Shown here piece by piece: positions 45,645 to 54,459 of a DNA stretch of 64,000 nucleotides. Every line of letters starts with the position of its first letter. Position 1 is the stretch's first letter. The stretch is from Micromonospora chaiyaphumensis (GTDB taxonomy: Bacteria > Actinomycetota > Actinomycetes > Mycobacteriales > Micromonosporaceae), in assembly GCF_900091435.1 (NCBI RefSeq), contig NZ_FMCS01000002.1, positions 682,001 to 746,000 of the forward strand, written 5' to 3'. Made by a program: the position numbers and the translations under genes. Below the pieces are notes generated by a model. That model did not search any database. It had not been told where the DNA came from and was given only the letters and a program-made list of their open reading frames with translations.

Positions 45645-46736
45645 TCAGGCCGGCCAGGCGCCGCCGGCCAGGAAGCGGTCGATGGTGGCCAGGTGCGGGG
45701 CGAGGTCGAGGCCCTGCCCGGCCACCCACTCGTCGTCGTAGTAGGTGTGCGCGTAGCGGTCGCCCGGGTCGCAGATCAGGGTGACCACCGAGCCGGTCCG
45801 GCCGGCGGCGAGCAGTTCCGCGATCAGCCCGAAGGCACCCCAGAGGTTGGTGCCGGTGGAGCCGCCGACCCGGCGGCCGAGCACCGCCGAGCCGGCGCGC
45901 ATGGCGGCCAGCGACGCGGCGTCCGGCACCTGCATCATCCGGTCGACCACGCTGGGCAGGAAGGACGCCTCGACACAGGGCCGGCCGATCCCCTCGATCC
46001 GGGAGCCCTTGTCGGTGCGGACCGACCAGTCGCCGGCCTGCCAGGCGGGATAGAACGCGGAGTTCTCCGGGTCGACCACGCAGAGCTTGGTGGGCAGCCG
46101 GCGGTAGCGGGCGTACCGGCCGATGGTGGCGCTCGTGCCGCCGGTGCCGGCGCCCACCACGATCCAGGCCGGCACGGGGTGCCGCTCCAGGGCGAGCTGG
46201 GCGTAGATCGACTCGGCGATGTTGTTGTTGCCCCGCCAGTCGGTGGCCCGCTCGGCGTAGGTGAACTGGTCCATGTAGTGCCCGCCGGTGTCCTCGGCGA
46301 GCCAGCGCGCCTCGATGACCACCTTGGCCGGGTCCTGCACGAGGTGGCATCGGCCGCCCTGGAACTCGATCTGGGCGATCTTCTCGGGCGAGGTGGAGGC
46401 GGGCATGACCGCGATGAACGGCAGCCCGAGCATCCGCGCGAAGTACGCCTCGGAGACCGCGGTCGAGCCGGACGACGCCTCGACGATGGTGGTGTCCGGG
46501 CCGATCCAGCCGTTGCAGAGCCCGTACAGGAAGAGCGAGCGGGCCAGCCGGTGCTTGAGCGAGCCGGTGGGGTGCACCGACTCGTCCTTCAGGTAGAGGT
46601 CGATGCCCCACTCCCGCGGCAGCGGGAAGGGCAGGAGGTGGGTGTCGGCGGAGCGGTTGGCGTCCGCCTCGACCGTGGCGATCGCCTCGGTCACCCAGCT
46701 CCGGCTGGCCTCGTCACACCGGTCGAGATGAGTCAC
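45645..46736 (-). CDS. cds1: PLP-dependent cysteine desulfhydrase-like enzyme (Cds1 type)
   Basis: This 363-aa fold-type II PLP enzyme is related to cysteine synthase. The PLP lysine lies in [14 protein letters not shown]; the phosphate-binding loop is [12 protein letters not shown]. The N-terminus ([20 protein letters not shown]) resembles mycobacterial Cds1, which releases H2S from cysteine; cysteine synthesis is the alternative. The GTG at 46736 has TAACGT 7 nt upstream, overlapping the stop codon of the SDR gene, so it is probably leaderless with its own promoter. Confidence 0.8.
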   Translation of the reverse strand: MTHLDRCDEASRSWVTEAIATVEADANRSADTHLLPFPLPREWGIDLYLKDESVHPTGSLKHRLARSLFLYGLCNGWIGPDTTIVEASSGSTAVSEAYFARMLGLPFIAVMPASTSPEKIAQIEFQGGRCHLVQDPAKVVIEARWLAEDTGGHYMDQFTYAERATDWRGNNNIAESIYAQLALERHPVPAWIVVGAGTGGTSATIGRYARYRRLPTKLCVVDPENSAFYPAWQAGDWSVRTDKGSRIEGIGRPCVEASFLPSVVDRMMQVPDAASLAAMRAGSAVLGRRVGGSTGTNLWGAFGLIAELLAAGRTGSVVTLICDPGDRYAHTYYDDEWVAGQGLDLAPHLATIDRFLAGGAWPA

Positions 46737-46746
46737 GCCGGCAACG

Positions 46747-47589
46747 TTACAAGCGGGGTGGGCTCGCGTCCGGGCGGGTCCGGCGCGCCTGCCGCCGCTG
46801 GCCGGCGCGGCCGGTGGCCCGGACCACCGGGGTGAGGGCCAGGGCGAGCCGGGGGAAGGCGTCCAGGAGCCGCACCTGGGCGCCGCGCCAGCGCGGCAGG
46901 CTGACCACCGGCCGGGGTCGCCGGGCCAGCCGCACGGCCCGCGCGGCGACCCGCTCCGGGGTCAGCAGCGCCCCGGTGAAGGACGCCAGCGCGCCGGGGT
47001 CGTCGAGCTTGTCGTGCAGCATCGGCGTCCAGATCCCGTCCGGGCAGAGACACGACACGTGTACGCCCCGGACGCCGGCCATCCGCAGGTCGGCCAGGGT
47101 GCCGAGGCTGTACGCCAGCAGGGCGTGCTTGCTGGCCGCGTAGACGGTCTCGCCGGGGGCGGCGATCAGCCCCGCCAGCGAGACGACGTTGAGCACGTGC
47201 CCGCGGCCCTGCGCCCGCAGCACCGTCAGGGCGGCGTGGGTGCCGTTCATGGCGCCCAGCGTGTTCACCTCGACGAGCCGGCGCCGGGTGTCCGCGTCGT
47301 GCGTCCAGGCCGGCCCGGTGGCCAGGATGCCGGCGTTGTTGACCCAGAGCCCGAGCCCGTCCGGCGCCCCGGCCGCCTCGGCGGCCACCGCCGTGCAGGC
47401 CGCCTCGTCGCGCACGTCGAGCGCGCGGGACCAGCCGCCGAGCGGCGCCGCCGCGGCCGCCACGGCGTCGGCGTCCACATCGGTGAGCAGCACCCGCCAG
47501 CCGTCGGCGTGCAGCGCGGCGGCGATGGCGCGGCCGAGGCCGCCGGCCGCCCCGGTCACCACGGCGGCACCCCGCCCCGAAGTCGTCAT
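46747..47589 (-). CDS. short-chain dehydrogenase/reductase
   Basis: This 280-aa SDR oxidoreductase has the TGAAGGLG cofactor loop, NNAG at about 83-86, and catalytic Ser, Tyr and Lys in VVSLAG and YAASKHALL. The last 40 residues are basic ([10 protein letters not shown]). The substrate is unknown. TACCGT lies 6 nt before the ATG, so it is probably leaderless. A small terminator separates it from the Lrp gene upstream. Confidence 0.88.
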   Translation of the reverse strand: MTTSGRGAAVVTGAAGGLGRAIAAALHADGWRVLLTDVDADAVAAAAAPLGGWSRALDVRDEAACTAVAAEAAGAPDGLGLWVNNAGILATGPAWTHDADTRRRLVEVNTLGAMNGTHAALTVLRAQGRGHVLNVVSLAGLIAAPGETVYAASKHALLAYSLGTLADLRMAGVRGVHVSCLCPDGIWTPMLHDKLDDPGALASFTGALLTPERVAARAVRLARRPRPVVSLPRWRGAQVRLLDAFPRLALALTPVVRATGRAGQRRQARRTRPDASPPRL

Positions 47590-47603
47590 CGGCGCACGGT
47601 AAC

Positions 47604-47622
47604 GCCCCGGGCGGGCCGGGGC
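47604..47622 (-). terminator. short terminator hairpin after the Lrp gene
   Basis: A perfect 7-bp GC stem (GCCCCGG / CCGGGGC) with a 5-nt loop, 14 bp past the Lrp stop codon and next to the SDR promoter. Confidence 0.5.
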
Positions 47623-47635
47623 CAGAGGGCGGCGG

Positions 47636-48094
47636 TCAGGAGGCGGCGGATTCGAGCGGCTGGGGCCGGTTCTCCCACTTGGTCGACAGGGCGATGCCGG
47701 TGCGGGTGGAGGCCACCCCGGCGGTCCGGTTCAGCCGGACGATCAGCTGTTCCAGCTCGGCGATGGTGCCCACCCGGGCCTTCAGCAGGAAGGACTCCAC
47801 GCCCGCCATGAAATAGCAGGACTCGATCTCCGGCATCTGCCGGAACGCCTCCAGCACGTCGTCGGTGTCGGCGGTCGAGTCCTCCACGATGCCGATCAGC
47901 GCCGTGACGCCGAGCCCGATCGCCTCCGGCTCCACCTCGGCCCGGTACGCCCGGATGACGCCGCCCGACTCCAGCTTGCCGACCCGCTCGTGCACGGCCG
48001 GGGCGGAGAGGCCGACCTGGCGGGCCAGCTCGGCGTACGACAGGCGGGCGTTGCCGCGCAACAGCTCCACGAGGCTCAGGTCGATCGCATCCAC
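47636..48094 (-). CDS. Lrp/AsnC-family regulator
   Basis: This 152-aa regulator has an N-terminal helix-turn-helix (DLSLVELLRGNARLSYAELA, then QVGLSAPAVHERVGKLESGG) and a RAM ligand-binding domain (VTALIGIVED, then YFMAGVESFLLKARVGTIAE). It probably senses an amino acid. A GTG at 48094 (VDAIDLSL) is chosen; TAGGGT ends 8 nt upstream. A CACGTT/AACGTG inverted repeat at 48157-48178 in the gap before bldC may be its operator. Confidence 0.88.
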   Translation of the reverse strand: MDAIDLSLVELLRGNARLSYAELARQVGLSAPAVHERVGKLESGGVIRAYRAEVEPEAIGLGVTALIGIVEDSTADTDDVLEAFRQMPEIESCYFMAGVESFLLKARVGTIAELEQLIVRLNRTAGVASTRTGIALSTKWENRPQPLESAAS

Positions 48095-48156
48095 GGAGAG
48101 TGACCCTATCCTTTCGGGCGTAACGCCCGGCACGCGGCATCAGTTGAACATGACGT

Positions 48157-48178
48157 CACGTTGCCGTTCACAAACGTG
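48157..48178. promoter_or_regulatory. inverted repeat between lrp and bldC
   Basis: CACGTT and AACGTG with a 10-nt spacer lie about 50 bp upstream of the lrp -10, next to TGACGTCA. It may be a regulator site for either divergent gene. The rest of the 268-bp gap contains an AT-rich stretch (48200-48245) but no ORF I can support. Confidence 0.3.
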
Positions 48179-48362
48179 CAGTCACGGGGGTTCTACACCG
48201 GTAGCATTTACTAACTTCTCACTGTGTGCGTTTTTCGCGTTTGGCGGACACGCCAGGTCGCTGGTGCTGTAATTGCCATACGTCCCTCATGACGGCTCTG
48301 GGCTCGCACCGGCCGGGGGCAGTGTGTTCAGCCGGGGGCTTCGTCGACGCGAGGAGGGGGCT

Positions 48363-48629
48363 GTGGACACTGGAGATCGCCTGCTGACACCGGGTGAGGT
48401 CGCCGCGCTGTTTCGGGTTGACCCGAAGACCGTTACCAGATGGGCAGCGGCCGGCCGGATCGGCAGCATCCGGACTCCAGGCGGGCATCGCCGGTTTCGG
48501 GAATCCGAGGTGCGGGCCCTGCTTGAGGGGGAGGGCATGCTGGACGAGGCGGAGGACATGGGCAAGGCACGCAACATGGGCCCGACCGCCTCGACCGGCC
48601 CGGGGCCGGCGAACGCCGGAATGTACTGA
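48363..48629 (+). CDS. bldC: BldC-type developmental regulator
   Basis: This 88-aa small MerR-like DNA-binding protein has DRLLTPGEVAALFRVDPKTV, then TRWAAAGRIGSIRTPGGHRR, then FRESEVRALLEGE, the conserved BldC core. In Streptomyces it binds direct repeats cooperatively and delays sporulation genes. The GTG at 48363 follows GAGGAGGGGG. The last 30 residues, a Gly/Met/Pro-rich tail, are variable. It has a leader of up to 250 bp. Confidence 0.93.
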   Translation: MDTGDRLLTPGEVAALFRVDPKTVTRWAAAGRIGSIRTPGGHRRFRESEVRALLEGEGMLDEAEDMGKARNMGPTASTGPGPANAGMY

Positions 48630-48636
48630 GGCGACA

Positions 48637-48678
48637 CCGATCGGGACGCGGCCCACTCCTGGCCCGCGTCCCGATCGG
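48637..48678. terminator. bidirectional terminator
   Basis: A perfect 15-bp stem (CCGATCGGGACGCGG / CCGCGTCCCGATCGG) with a 12-nt loop between convergent bldC and ubiX. Confidence 0.85.
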
Positions 48679-48683
48679 CGCCG

Positions 48684-49328
48684 TCAGGCCTCCTCCGCGT
48701 CCCGGCGGGCGGCGGCCAGTTCGCCGGACCAGCGGCGGAACAGCGTGTGCGGCACGCCGAGCGCGTCCAGCACCTTGCCGGCCACGAAATCGACCAGTTG
48801 CTGGGCGGACGCCGCCGCCCCGGCACCGTAGAAGCCGGGGCTCGCCGGCAGCACCACGGCGCCGGCGTCGTGCAGCGCGATGAGGTGTTCCAGGTGACTG
48901 CGGGTCACCGGGGTCTCCCGGGGCACCACCACGACGGGCCGCCGCTCCTTGAGGTTCACCTCGGCGGCGCGCTGCAACAGGTCCTTCGAGAGCCCGATGG
49001 CGATGCCGGCGCAGGCCGCCGTGCTGGCCGGGACGACGGCCATGCCGCGTACCCGGTAGGAGCCGCTGCTGGGGCCGGCGGCCAGGTCACCGGCCGGCCA
49101 GTGCCGCAGGTCCGCGTCGGTGAGGTCGCGGCCCAGCCAGGCGGCGAGGTCCTCGGCCCAGTGCCCGTCCCGGAACGGCCGGCCGGTCTCGTCGAGGATG
49201 GTCAGCCGGGCGGCCCGGGAGACGATCAGGTCCACCGCCTGGCCGGCGTCGAGCAGGCCCCCGACGACCGCGGCCGCGTACGGCGTGCCGGAGGCACCGG
49301 AGACGCCGACCACCCATGGTTCGCGCAT
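48684..49328 (-). CDS. ubiX: flavin prenyltransferase
   Basis: This 214-aa enzyme makes the prenylated FMN cofactor needed by UbiD-type decarboxylases. VVGVSGASGTPYA (FMN loop), VPASTAACAGIAIGLSKDLL, RRPVVVVPRETP and LPASPGFY are typical. Its client is probably the UbiD homologue at 51339-52799. A plus-strand terpene synthase gene lies between them. The ATG at 49328 is chosen (MREPWVVGVSG). Confidence 0.94.
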   Translation of the reverse strand: MREPWVVGVSGASGTPYAAAVVGGLLDAGQAVDLIVSRAARLTILDETGRPFRDGHWAEDLAAWLGRDLTDADLRHWPAGDLAAGPSSGSYRVRGMAVVPASTAACAGIAIGLSKDLLQRAAEVNLKERRPVVVVPRETPVTRSHLEHLIALHDAGAVVLPASPGFYGAGAAASAQQLVDFVAGKVLDALGVPHTLFRRWSGELAAARRDAEEA

Positions 49329-49457
49329 GCCGTCCAGACTGCCTGGTCGAGCCGGACGCCGGGCGGCCGCCCCCGGCGTTGCCCGTCCGGGTCGGCGGCC
49401 GCCCCGCGAACGTGGGATTCTTCCCTCGGCGATCCACGTCGATGGAAGGGACCGGTG

Positions 49458-50417
49458 ATGACGGCGGCGGTGCTGCGGGCGTTGCGAGCCGATTGTCCGA
49501 TCCCGCCCCGGCTCTCCCCGCACGCCGACCCGGTGCAGGAGTGGCTCGTCGGCCAACTCGACCGGCTCGGCCTGCCGCTGGATCCGGCGACGCGGGAACG
49601 GCTGGCCCGGGCCGGCTTCGCCCGCTACGCCGGCCGCCTCTACCCGGACGCCACCGAGCCCGACCTGCGGGCGCTGGCCGCCCTGTTCACGTGGTTCTTC
49701 CTCGTGGACGACGCCTGCGAGGGGCCGGACCGGCTGGCCCCGACGCAGATCCGGGCGCTGCGCGACGGGGCGCTGGCCCTGCTCCGGGAGGGTCCCCGGG
49801 CCCGCCACCCCGGTTTCTCCGGCCCGCTGCGCCGGCTGCTGGTCCAGGCGTGGCGGGAGCCCCGGCGGCGGATGCCGGCCCGCTGGCGGCTGCGCTTCGC
49901 CGACGCCGTGGCCGATCACCTCGACGGCGCCTGGCGCGAGGCGGTGGCCACCGTCGCCGGGCGGCCACCGGGCGTCGCCGAGTACGTGCAGCTACGCCGG
50001 GCCACCTCGGCGGCCTACGTGTCGTACCCGCTCATCGAGTTCGCCGCCCGGCGGCCGCTGCCCGACGCGGTCTACCACCATCCCGCGCTGCGCCGGCTCG
50101 CCGACCTCGCCAACGACCTGCTGTCCTGGTACAACGACCTGGCCTCGCTGGAGCGGGACCGGGCCGGCGCGGGGGGCCACAACCTCGTGCTGGCCGTGGC
50201 CGCCGAGCGGGGCGTGCCGGTGCCGGCCGCCGTGGACCTGGTCGCCGCGGGCTGGCGCGCGGAGATGGCCCGCTTCATGGCGCTGCGCGCCGCGGTGCCG
50301 TCGTTCGGGCCGGCGCTGGACGAGGCTGTCGCCGCCCACCTCGACGGCCTGGGCAACGCGGTCCGCGGCACGGTCGACTGGACGCTGGAGAGCGCCCGCT
50401 ACCCGGTGGCCGGTTGA
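49458..50417 (+). CDS. class I terpene synthase
   Basis: This 319-aa bacterial terpene cyclase has the metal-binding DDACE at 84-88 and the NSE triad Asn219, Ser223 and Asp227 (NDLLSWYND), followed by LERDRAG and HNLVL. These bind Mg2+ and the diphosphate of a prenyl substrate, probably farnesyl or geranyl diphosphate. No P450 or methyltransferase lies beside it, so the product cannot be guessed. The ATG at 49458 begins close after the ubiX start on the other strand. Confidence 0.85.
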   Translation: MTAAVLRALRADCPIPPRLSPHADPVQEWLVGQLDRLGLPLDPATRERLARAGFARYAGRLYPDATEPDLRALAALFTWFFLVDDACEGPDRLAPTQIRALRDGALALLREGPRARHPGFSGPLRRLLVQAWREPRRRMPARWRLRFADAVADHLDGAWREAVATVAGRPPGVAEYVQLRRATSAAYVSYPLIEFAARRPLPDAVYHHPALRRLADLANDLLSWYNDLASLERDRAGAGGHNLVLAVAAERGVPVPAAVDLVAAGWRAEMARFMALRAAVPSFGPALDEAVAAHLDGLGNAVRGTVDWTLESARYPVAG

Positions 50418-50424
50418 CACCCGC

Positions 50425-51339
50425 TCAGGCGCGCAGGCCCAGGCGGATCACCAGGTCGAGCAGGGCGAAGACGAACAGCGCGATGCCGACGAAGCCGTTG
50501 GCGGTGAAGAACGCCCGGTTGACCTTGCTCAGGTCGGTCGGGCTGACCACCAGGTGCTGGTAAGCGAAGGCGACCGCGGTGAGCGCCAGCCCGATCCACC
50601 AGAGCCAGCCGAAGCCCACCAGCGCGCCGAACCAGATGAACAGCGCGAAGGTCACCACGTGCGCGACGGTCGACGCGTGCAGCGCGAAGCGCCGGCCGTA
50701 GCGGGCCGGGACGCTGTGCACCCCGATCTCCCGGTCGATCTCGGAGTCCTGGCAGGCGTAGATGAGGTCGAAGCCGCCGATCCAGAGGCCGACCGCCGCG
50801 CCGAGCAGCCAGGCCGGCCCGGAGCCGGCGAGGGTGCCGGTGACCGCCAGCCAGGCGCCGACCGGGCCGACCGCCTGGGCGACGGCCAGGATGGCGTGCG
50901 GCCAGTTGGTGAACCGCTTGCCGTAGGGGTAGACGACCAGCGGCACCACGGCGAGCGGGGCGAGCGCCAGGCAGAGCGGGTTGAGCAGGGCGGCGGCGGC
51001 CAGGAAGACCACCAGGGCGACGACCGCGCCGGTCCAGGCCGTCCGCACGCTCACGGCCCCGGTGACCAGCTCCCGGTTGGCGGTACGCGGGTTGCGCGCG
51101 TCGATCCGCCGGTCGAGGATCCGGTTGGCGGCCATGGCGAACGTCCGCGCCCCGACCATCGCCACGGTGATGAGCAGCAGGTCGAGCCACCGCACTCGCC
51201 CGCCGTGGACCTGCATGGCGGTCAGCGCCGACAGGTACGCGAACGGCAGCGCGAAGACCGAGTGCTCGATCGTGACGAGCTTGAGGAACGACTTGACCCG
51301 ACCCGGGCGTTCCACCGGGACCTCGGCGACGGTGGCCAT
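50425..51339 (-). CDS. mqnP: UbiA-family prenyltransferase for menaquinone (MqnP)
   Basis: This 304-aa integral membrane enzyme adds the polyprenyl chain in the futalosine pathway. The Asp-rich motifs are NRILDRRIDARNPRTANREL and CQDSEIDREIG. About eight transmembrane helices follow the UbiA pattern. The ATG at 51339 shares one base with the ubiD stop (TGATG). Ubiquinone synthesis is excluded by the menaquinone context. Confidence 0.92.
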   Translation of the reverse strand: MATVAEVPVERPGRVKSFLKLVTIEHSVFALPFAYLSALTAMQVHGGRVRWLDLLLITVAMVGARTFAMAANRILDRRIDARNPRTANRELVTGAVSVRTAWTGAVVALVVFLAAAALLNPLCLALAPLAVVPLVVYPYGKRFTNWPHAILAVAQAVGPVGAWLAVTGTLAGSGPAWLLGAAVGLWIGGFDLIYACQDSEIDREIGVHSVPARYGRRFALHASTVAHVVTFALFIWFGALVGFGWLWWIGLALTAVAFAYQHLVVSPTDLSKVNRAFFTANGFVGIALFVFALLDLVIRLGLRA

Positions 51340-52799
51340 CAGATGCCGTACTCCTTCCAGCGCTTGTCGACCAGCGAGACCACCTCGGGCGACATGGTCA
51401 TCTCCTCGGGCCAGCCCCGGGTGTAGCCCTCGGTGGGCAGCTTGCGGGTCGCGTCGAGGCCCGCCTTGCCGCCCCAGAACTGCTGGTACGAGGCGTGGTC
51501 CAGGTGGTCCACCGGGCCCTCGGTGACCAGCAGGTCCCGGGCGTAGTCGACGTTGCCGAACGCGCGGAACGCGACCTCGTTGTAGTCGTGCACGTCGCAG
51601 TCCTCGTCGACGATCACGATGAGCTTGGTCAGCGACATGAGGTGGGCGCCCCAGATCGCGTTCATCACCTTCTGCGCGTGCTTCGGGTAGCGCTTGCGGA
51701 TGGAGACGATCGCGCAGTTGTGGAAGACGCCGGCGGCCGGCAGGTCGTAGTCGACGATGTCCGGGATCATCAGCTTGAGCAGCGGCAGGAAGATCCGTTC
51801 GGTGGCCTTGCCGAGGCCGTGGTCCTCCTGCGGCGGCTTCGAGGTGATGATCGAGTGGTAGACCGGGTCGCGCTGCATGGTCATGGTCTCGACGTGCAGC
51901 ACCGGGAACGGCTCGACCGGGGTGTAGAAGCCGGTGTGGTCGCCGAACGGGCCCTCGGGCAGCCGCTCGCCGGGCTCCAGGTAGCCCTCCAGCACCACCT
52001 GGGCGTGCGCCGGCACCTGCAACGGCACGGTGAGGCAGTCGACCATCTCCACCCGCTCGCCGCGCAGGAAGCCCGCGAACAGGTATTCGTCGATGTCGCC
52101 GGGCAGCGGCGCGGTCGCCGCGTACGAGACGACGGGGTCGCAGCCGATGGCGATGGCGACCGGAAGCCGCTGGCCGAGCCGCTCGGCGACGGCGTGGTGC
52201 GCCGTGGAGTCCTTGTGGATCTGCCAGTGCATACCGAGGGTGTTCCGGCCGTGCTGCTGGAGCCGGTAGAGGCCGAGGTTGCGCTTGCCGGTCTCGGGGT
52301 GCTTGGTGTGAGTCAGCCCGAAGTTGTGGAAGATCCCGCCGTCGCCGGGCCACACCTGGAGGCCGGGCAGCCGGTTGAGGTCGACGTCGTCGCCGCGGTA
52401 GACCACCTGCTGGCACGGCGCGGTCTTGACCTTGCGCGGGGGCACCGACTTGAGCTGCATCACCTTGCCCAGGCCCTCGCGGATGCCGGACCAGCCGACC
52501 GGCAGCTCCGGCTTGATGAGCCCGCCGATCCGCTCGCCGATCTCGTCAAGCGTCTCGACGCCGAGCGCCATGGCCATCCGCTTCTCGGTGCCGAACAGGT
52601 TGATCGCCACCGGCATCTCGCCCCGGGTGGGCCGCTCGAAGAGCAGCGCCGGGCCGCCGTCGCGGACCGTCCGGGTGACCACCTCGCTGATCTCCAGGGT
52701 GGGGTCGACCGGCACGCTCACCCGCCGCAGCTCGCCCGCGGCCTCCAGCGCCGCGAGGAAGTCCTTGAGATCGGTGTACGGGAAGCCACGAGCCGCCAT
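51339..52799 (-). CDS. ubiD: UbiD-family decarboxylase of the menaquinone pathway
   Basis: This 486-aa prenyl-FMN-dependent decarboxylase removes the ring carboxyl group during menaquinone synthesis. Typical stretches are QQVVYRGDDVDLNRLPGLQV, NLGLYRLQQHGRNTLGMHWQ, EGPFGDHTGFYTPVEPFPV and IVDEDCDVHDYNEV. It needs the cofactor made by UbiX. It is first of the ubiD-mqnP pair, with GGGAG about 11 nt before the ATG. Confidence 0.94.
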   Translation of the reverse strand: MAARGFPYTDLKDFLAALEAAGELRRVSVPVDPTLEISEVVTRTVRDGGPALLFERPTRGEMPVAINLFGTEKRMAMALGVETLDEIGERIGGLIKPELPVGWSGIREGLGKVMQLKSVPPRKVKTAPCQQVVYRGDDVDLNRLPGLQVWPGDGGIFHNFGLTHTKHPETGKRNLGLYRLQQHGRNTLGMHWQIHKDSTAHHAVAERLGQRLPVAIAIGCDPVVSYAATAPLPGDIDEYLFAGFLRGERVEMVDCLTVPLQVPAHAQVVLEGYLEPGERLPEGPFGDHTGFYTPVEPFPVLHVETMTMQRDPVYHSIITSKPPQEDHGLGKATERIFLPLLKLMIPDIVDYDLPAAGVFHNCAIVSIRKRYPKHAQKVMNAIWGAHLMSLTKLIVIVDEDCDVHDYNEVAFRAFGNVDYARDLLVTEGPVDHLDHASYQQFWGGKAGLDATRKLPTEGYTRGWPEEMTMSPEVVSLVDKRWKEYGI

Positions 52800-52952
52800 G
52801 CCCGCCAGTCTCCCGCACCGGTGTTCTCAGCGTCCAAGCCGGGTGCTGTGAGCTGAGCCGTAGCGTCGGGCGAGCGCACCCGGCGCAGTCGGCGGGCCCG
52901 CATGGCTCCCCACTCAGCGGGTAGTCGAGCCGCCGGACGAAAGGGGGCGTCG

Positions 52953-53825
52953 ATGGGCGACGGACGGGTCCCGGCAGGGTTCACCGAGCAGCGGACCCGG
53001 GTCGGTGACGTCACGATCAACTACGTCCGCGGGGGCAGCGGGCCCACCCTGGTGCTGCTCCACGGCTACCCGCAGTGCTGGCGGATGTGGCGGCACCTGC
53101 TGCCGGTGCTCGCCGAGTCGTTCGAGGTGGTCGCGCCCGACCTGCGCGGCTTCGGCGACAGCGACGCCCCGACCGACGGCTACGACAAGAAGACCGTCGC
53201 CGCCGACCTGCACGGGCTGCTGACCGGGCTCGGCCTGGTCGAGGACATCCGCCTGGTCGGTCACGACCTCGGCACGATGGTCGCCTACGCCTACGCCGCC
53301 GCGCATCCCGACCGGGTGTCCCGGCTGGCGCTCACCGAGGCGCCGATCCCCGACGAGAGCATCTACGCGATTCCGGCCCTCACCGCCGCCGGCCCGGCCG
53401 TGTGGAACTTCGGCTTCTTCAACCTGACCAACGGCCTGCCGGAGCAACTCGTCACCGGCCGGGAACCGCTCTGGGTGGATCGGTTCACCGACTCGATCAT
53501 GGTCAACAAGGGCAGCATCGGTCCGGAGGAGACGGCGGAGTACGGCCGGCACCTGCGGGACCCGGCCCACCTCTGGGCGAGCTTCGCCTACTTCCGGGCG
53601 TTCGGACAGGACGTGGCGGACAACGCCGCGTACCGGGCGACGAAGCTGCCGATGCCGGTCCTCGCCGTCGGTGCCCGGGCCAGCCTCGGTGAGCAGGTGG
53701 CCGAGCAGGTCCGGCGATACGCCGACACGGTCACCGGCGAGGTGGTGGAGGAGTGTGGCCACTGGCTCTTCGAGGAGCGGCCGGCCGAGCTGGCCGACCT
53801 GCTGCTGCCGTTTCTGCGGGGCTGA
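52953..53825 (+). CDS. alpha/beta hydrolase, epoxide hydrolase/dehalogenase type
   Basis: This 290-aa hydrolase has the oxyanion motif LLHGYPQCWRMWR and a nucleophile elbow VGHDLGTMVAYAYA, where Asp105 replaces the usual Ser. This is a mark of epoxide hydrolases and haloalkane or fluoroacetate dehalogenases. The catalytic His is in ECGHWLFEERP. The substrate is unknown. The ATG at 52953 has AAAGGGGGCG upstream. It stands alone, divergent from ubiD. Confidence 0.85.
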   Translation: MGDGRVPAGFTEQRTRVGDVTINYVRGGSGPTLVLLHGYPQCWRMWRHLLPVLAESFEVVAPDLRGFGDSDAPTDGYDKKTVAADLHGLLTGLGLVEDIRLVGHDLGTMVAYAYAAAHPDRVSRLALTEAPIPDESIYAIPALTAAGPAVWNFGFFNLTNGLPEQLVTGREPLWVDRFTDSIMVNKGSIGPEETAEYGRHLRDPAHLWASFAYFRAFGQDVADNAAYRATKLPMPVLAVGARASLGEQVAEQVRRYADTVTGEVVEECGHWLFEERPAELADLLLPFLRG

Positions 53826-53834
53826 GGCCGCCGG

Positions 53835-54395
53835 TCAGGAGGCCGGGGACCAGGCGTACGCGGCCAGCGGCGGGTCGAGCGGGGCGTCGGTGAGCCGGTT
53901 GGCGAAGGTCGAGATCGTGTACGTGCCGACGCCGAGCACCGCGTCCAGCGCGTGCCGGGGCTGCCAGCCGGCGGCCAGGAAGGCGTCCAGGTCGCCGTCC
54001 GGAACCGCGCCCCGGTGGTCGAGGACGGCGACGGTGAACCGGCGCAGCGCCTCCAGGCGGGGGTCGGGCAGCGCGGCGCCGGCCCGGAGCGCCTCGATGA
54101 GCCCGGGCGCCGCGCCCTGCCGGGTGAGCGACGCGGTGTGCATGGCCACGCAGAGGTGGCACTCGTTGCGGGTGGCCACCGTCAGCACGACCACCTCGCG
54201 GGCGACCGGGTCGAGGTCGGTGGACTCGAAGACGGCGTTGGCCGTGAGGAAGCCCTTGAGCAGCTCGGGTGACTCGGCCATCAGGGCCACGGCGCCGGGC
54301 AGGTGGCCGAACTTCCGGTGCACGTCGGCCATGGTGCGACGCGCGGCGGCGGGCGCGGTGTCGAGGGTGTGGGCGGTGAAGACGGGACGGGACAT
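53835..54395 (-). CDS. carboxymuconolactone decarboxylase/AhpD-like protein
   Basis: This 186-aa protein has the AhpD-type redox motif NECHLCVAMH with a CxxC pair and downstream His, preceded by REVVVLTVATR. Such proteins act as peroxidase or thiol-reductase partners. It is divergent from a MarR gene, with operator-like repeats in between, so redox or electrophile control is likely. TATATT (54414-54419, minus) is a good -10 box and GAGGGG is the ribosome site. Confidence 0.85.
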   Translation of the reverse strand: MSRPVFTAHTLDTAPAAARRTMADVHRKFGHLPGAVALMAESPELLKGFLTANAVFESTDLDPVAREVVVLTVATRNECHLCVAMHTASLTRQGAAPGLIEALRAGAALPDPRLEALRRFTVAVLDHRGAVPDGDLDAFLAAGWQPRHALDAVLGVGTYTISTFANRLTDAPLDPPLAAYAWSPAS

Positions 54396-54416
54396 GACGG
54401 GAACCCCTCGCGTAAT

Positions 54417-54458
54417 ATAGTCAACGTGGTTGACGAAATAGTAAACGGGGTTGTCGAA
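54417..54458. promoter_or_regulatory. tandem 21-bp operator repeats for the MarR regulator
   Basis: 54417-54437 and 54438-54458 are adjacent direct repeats of ATAGTNAACGNGGTTGNCGAA, matching at 18 of 21 positions. The first contains the perfect palindrome GTCAAC-GTG-GTTGAC. The 21-bp step is two DNA turns, so two dimers would sit on the same face. The left edge overlaps the -10 box of the AhpD-like gene and the right edge reaches the marR ATG. Confidence 0.75.
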
Positions 54459-54459
54459 C

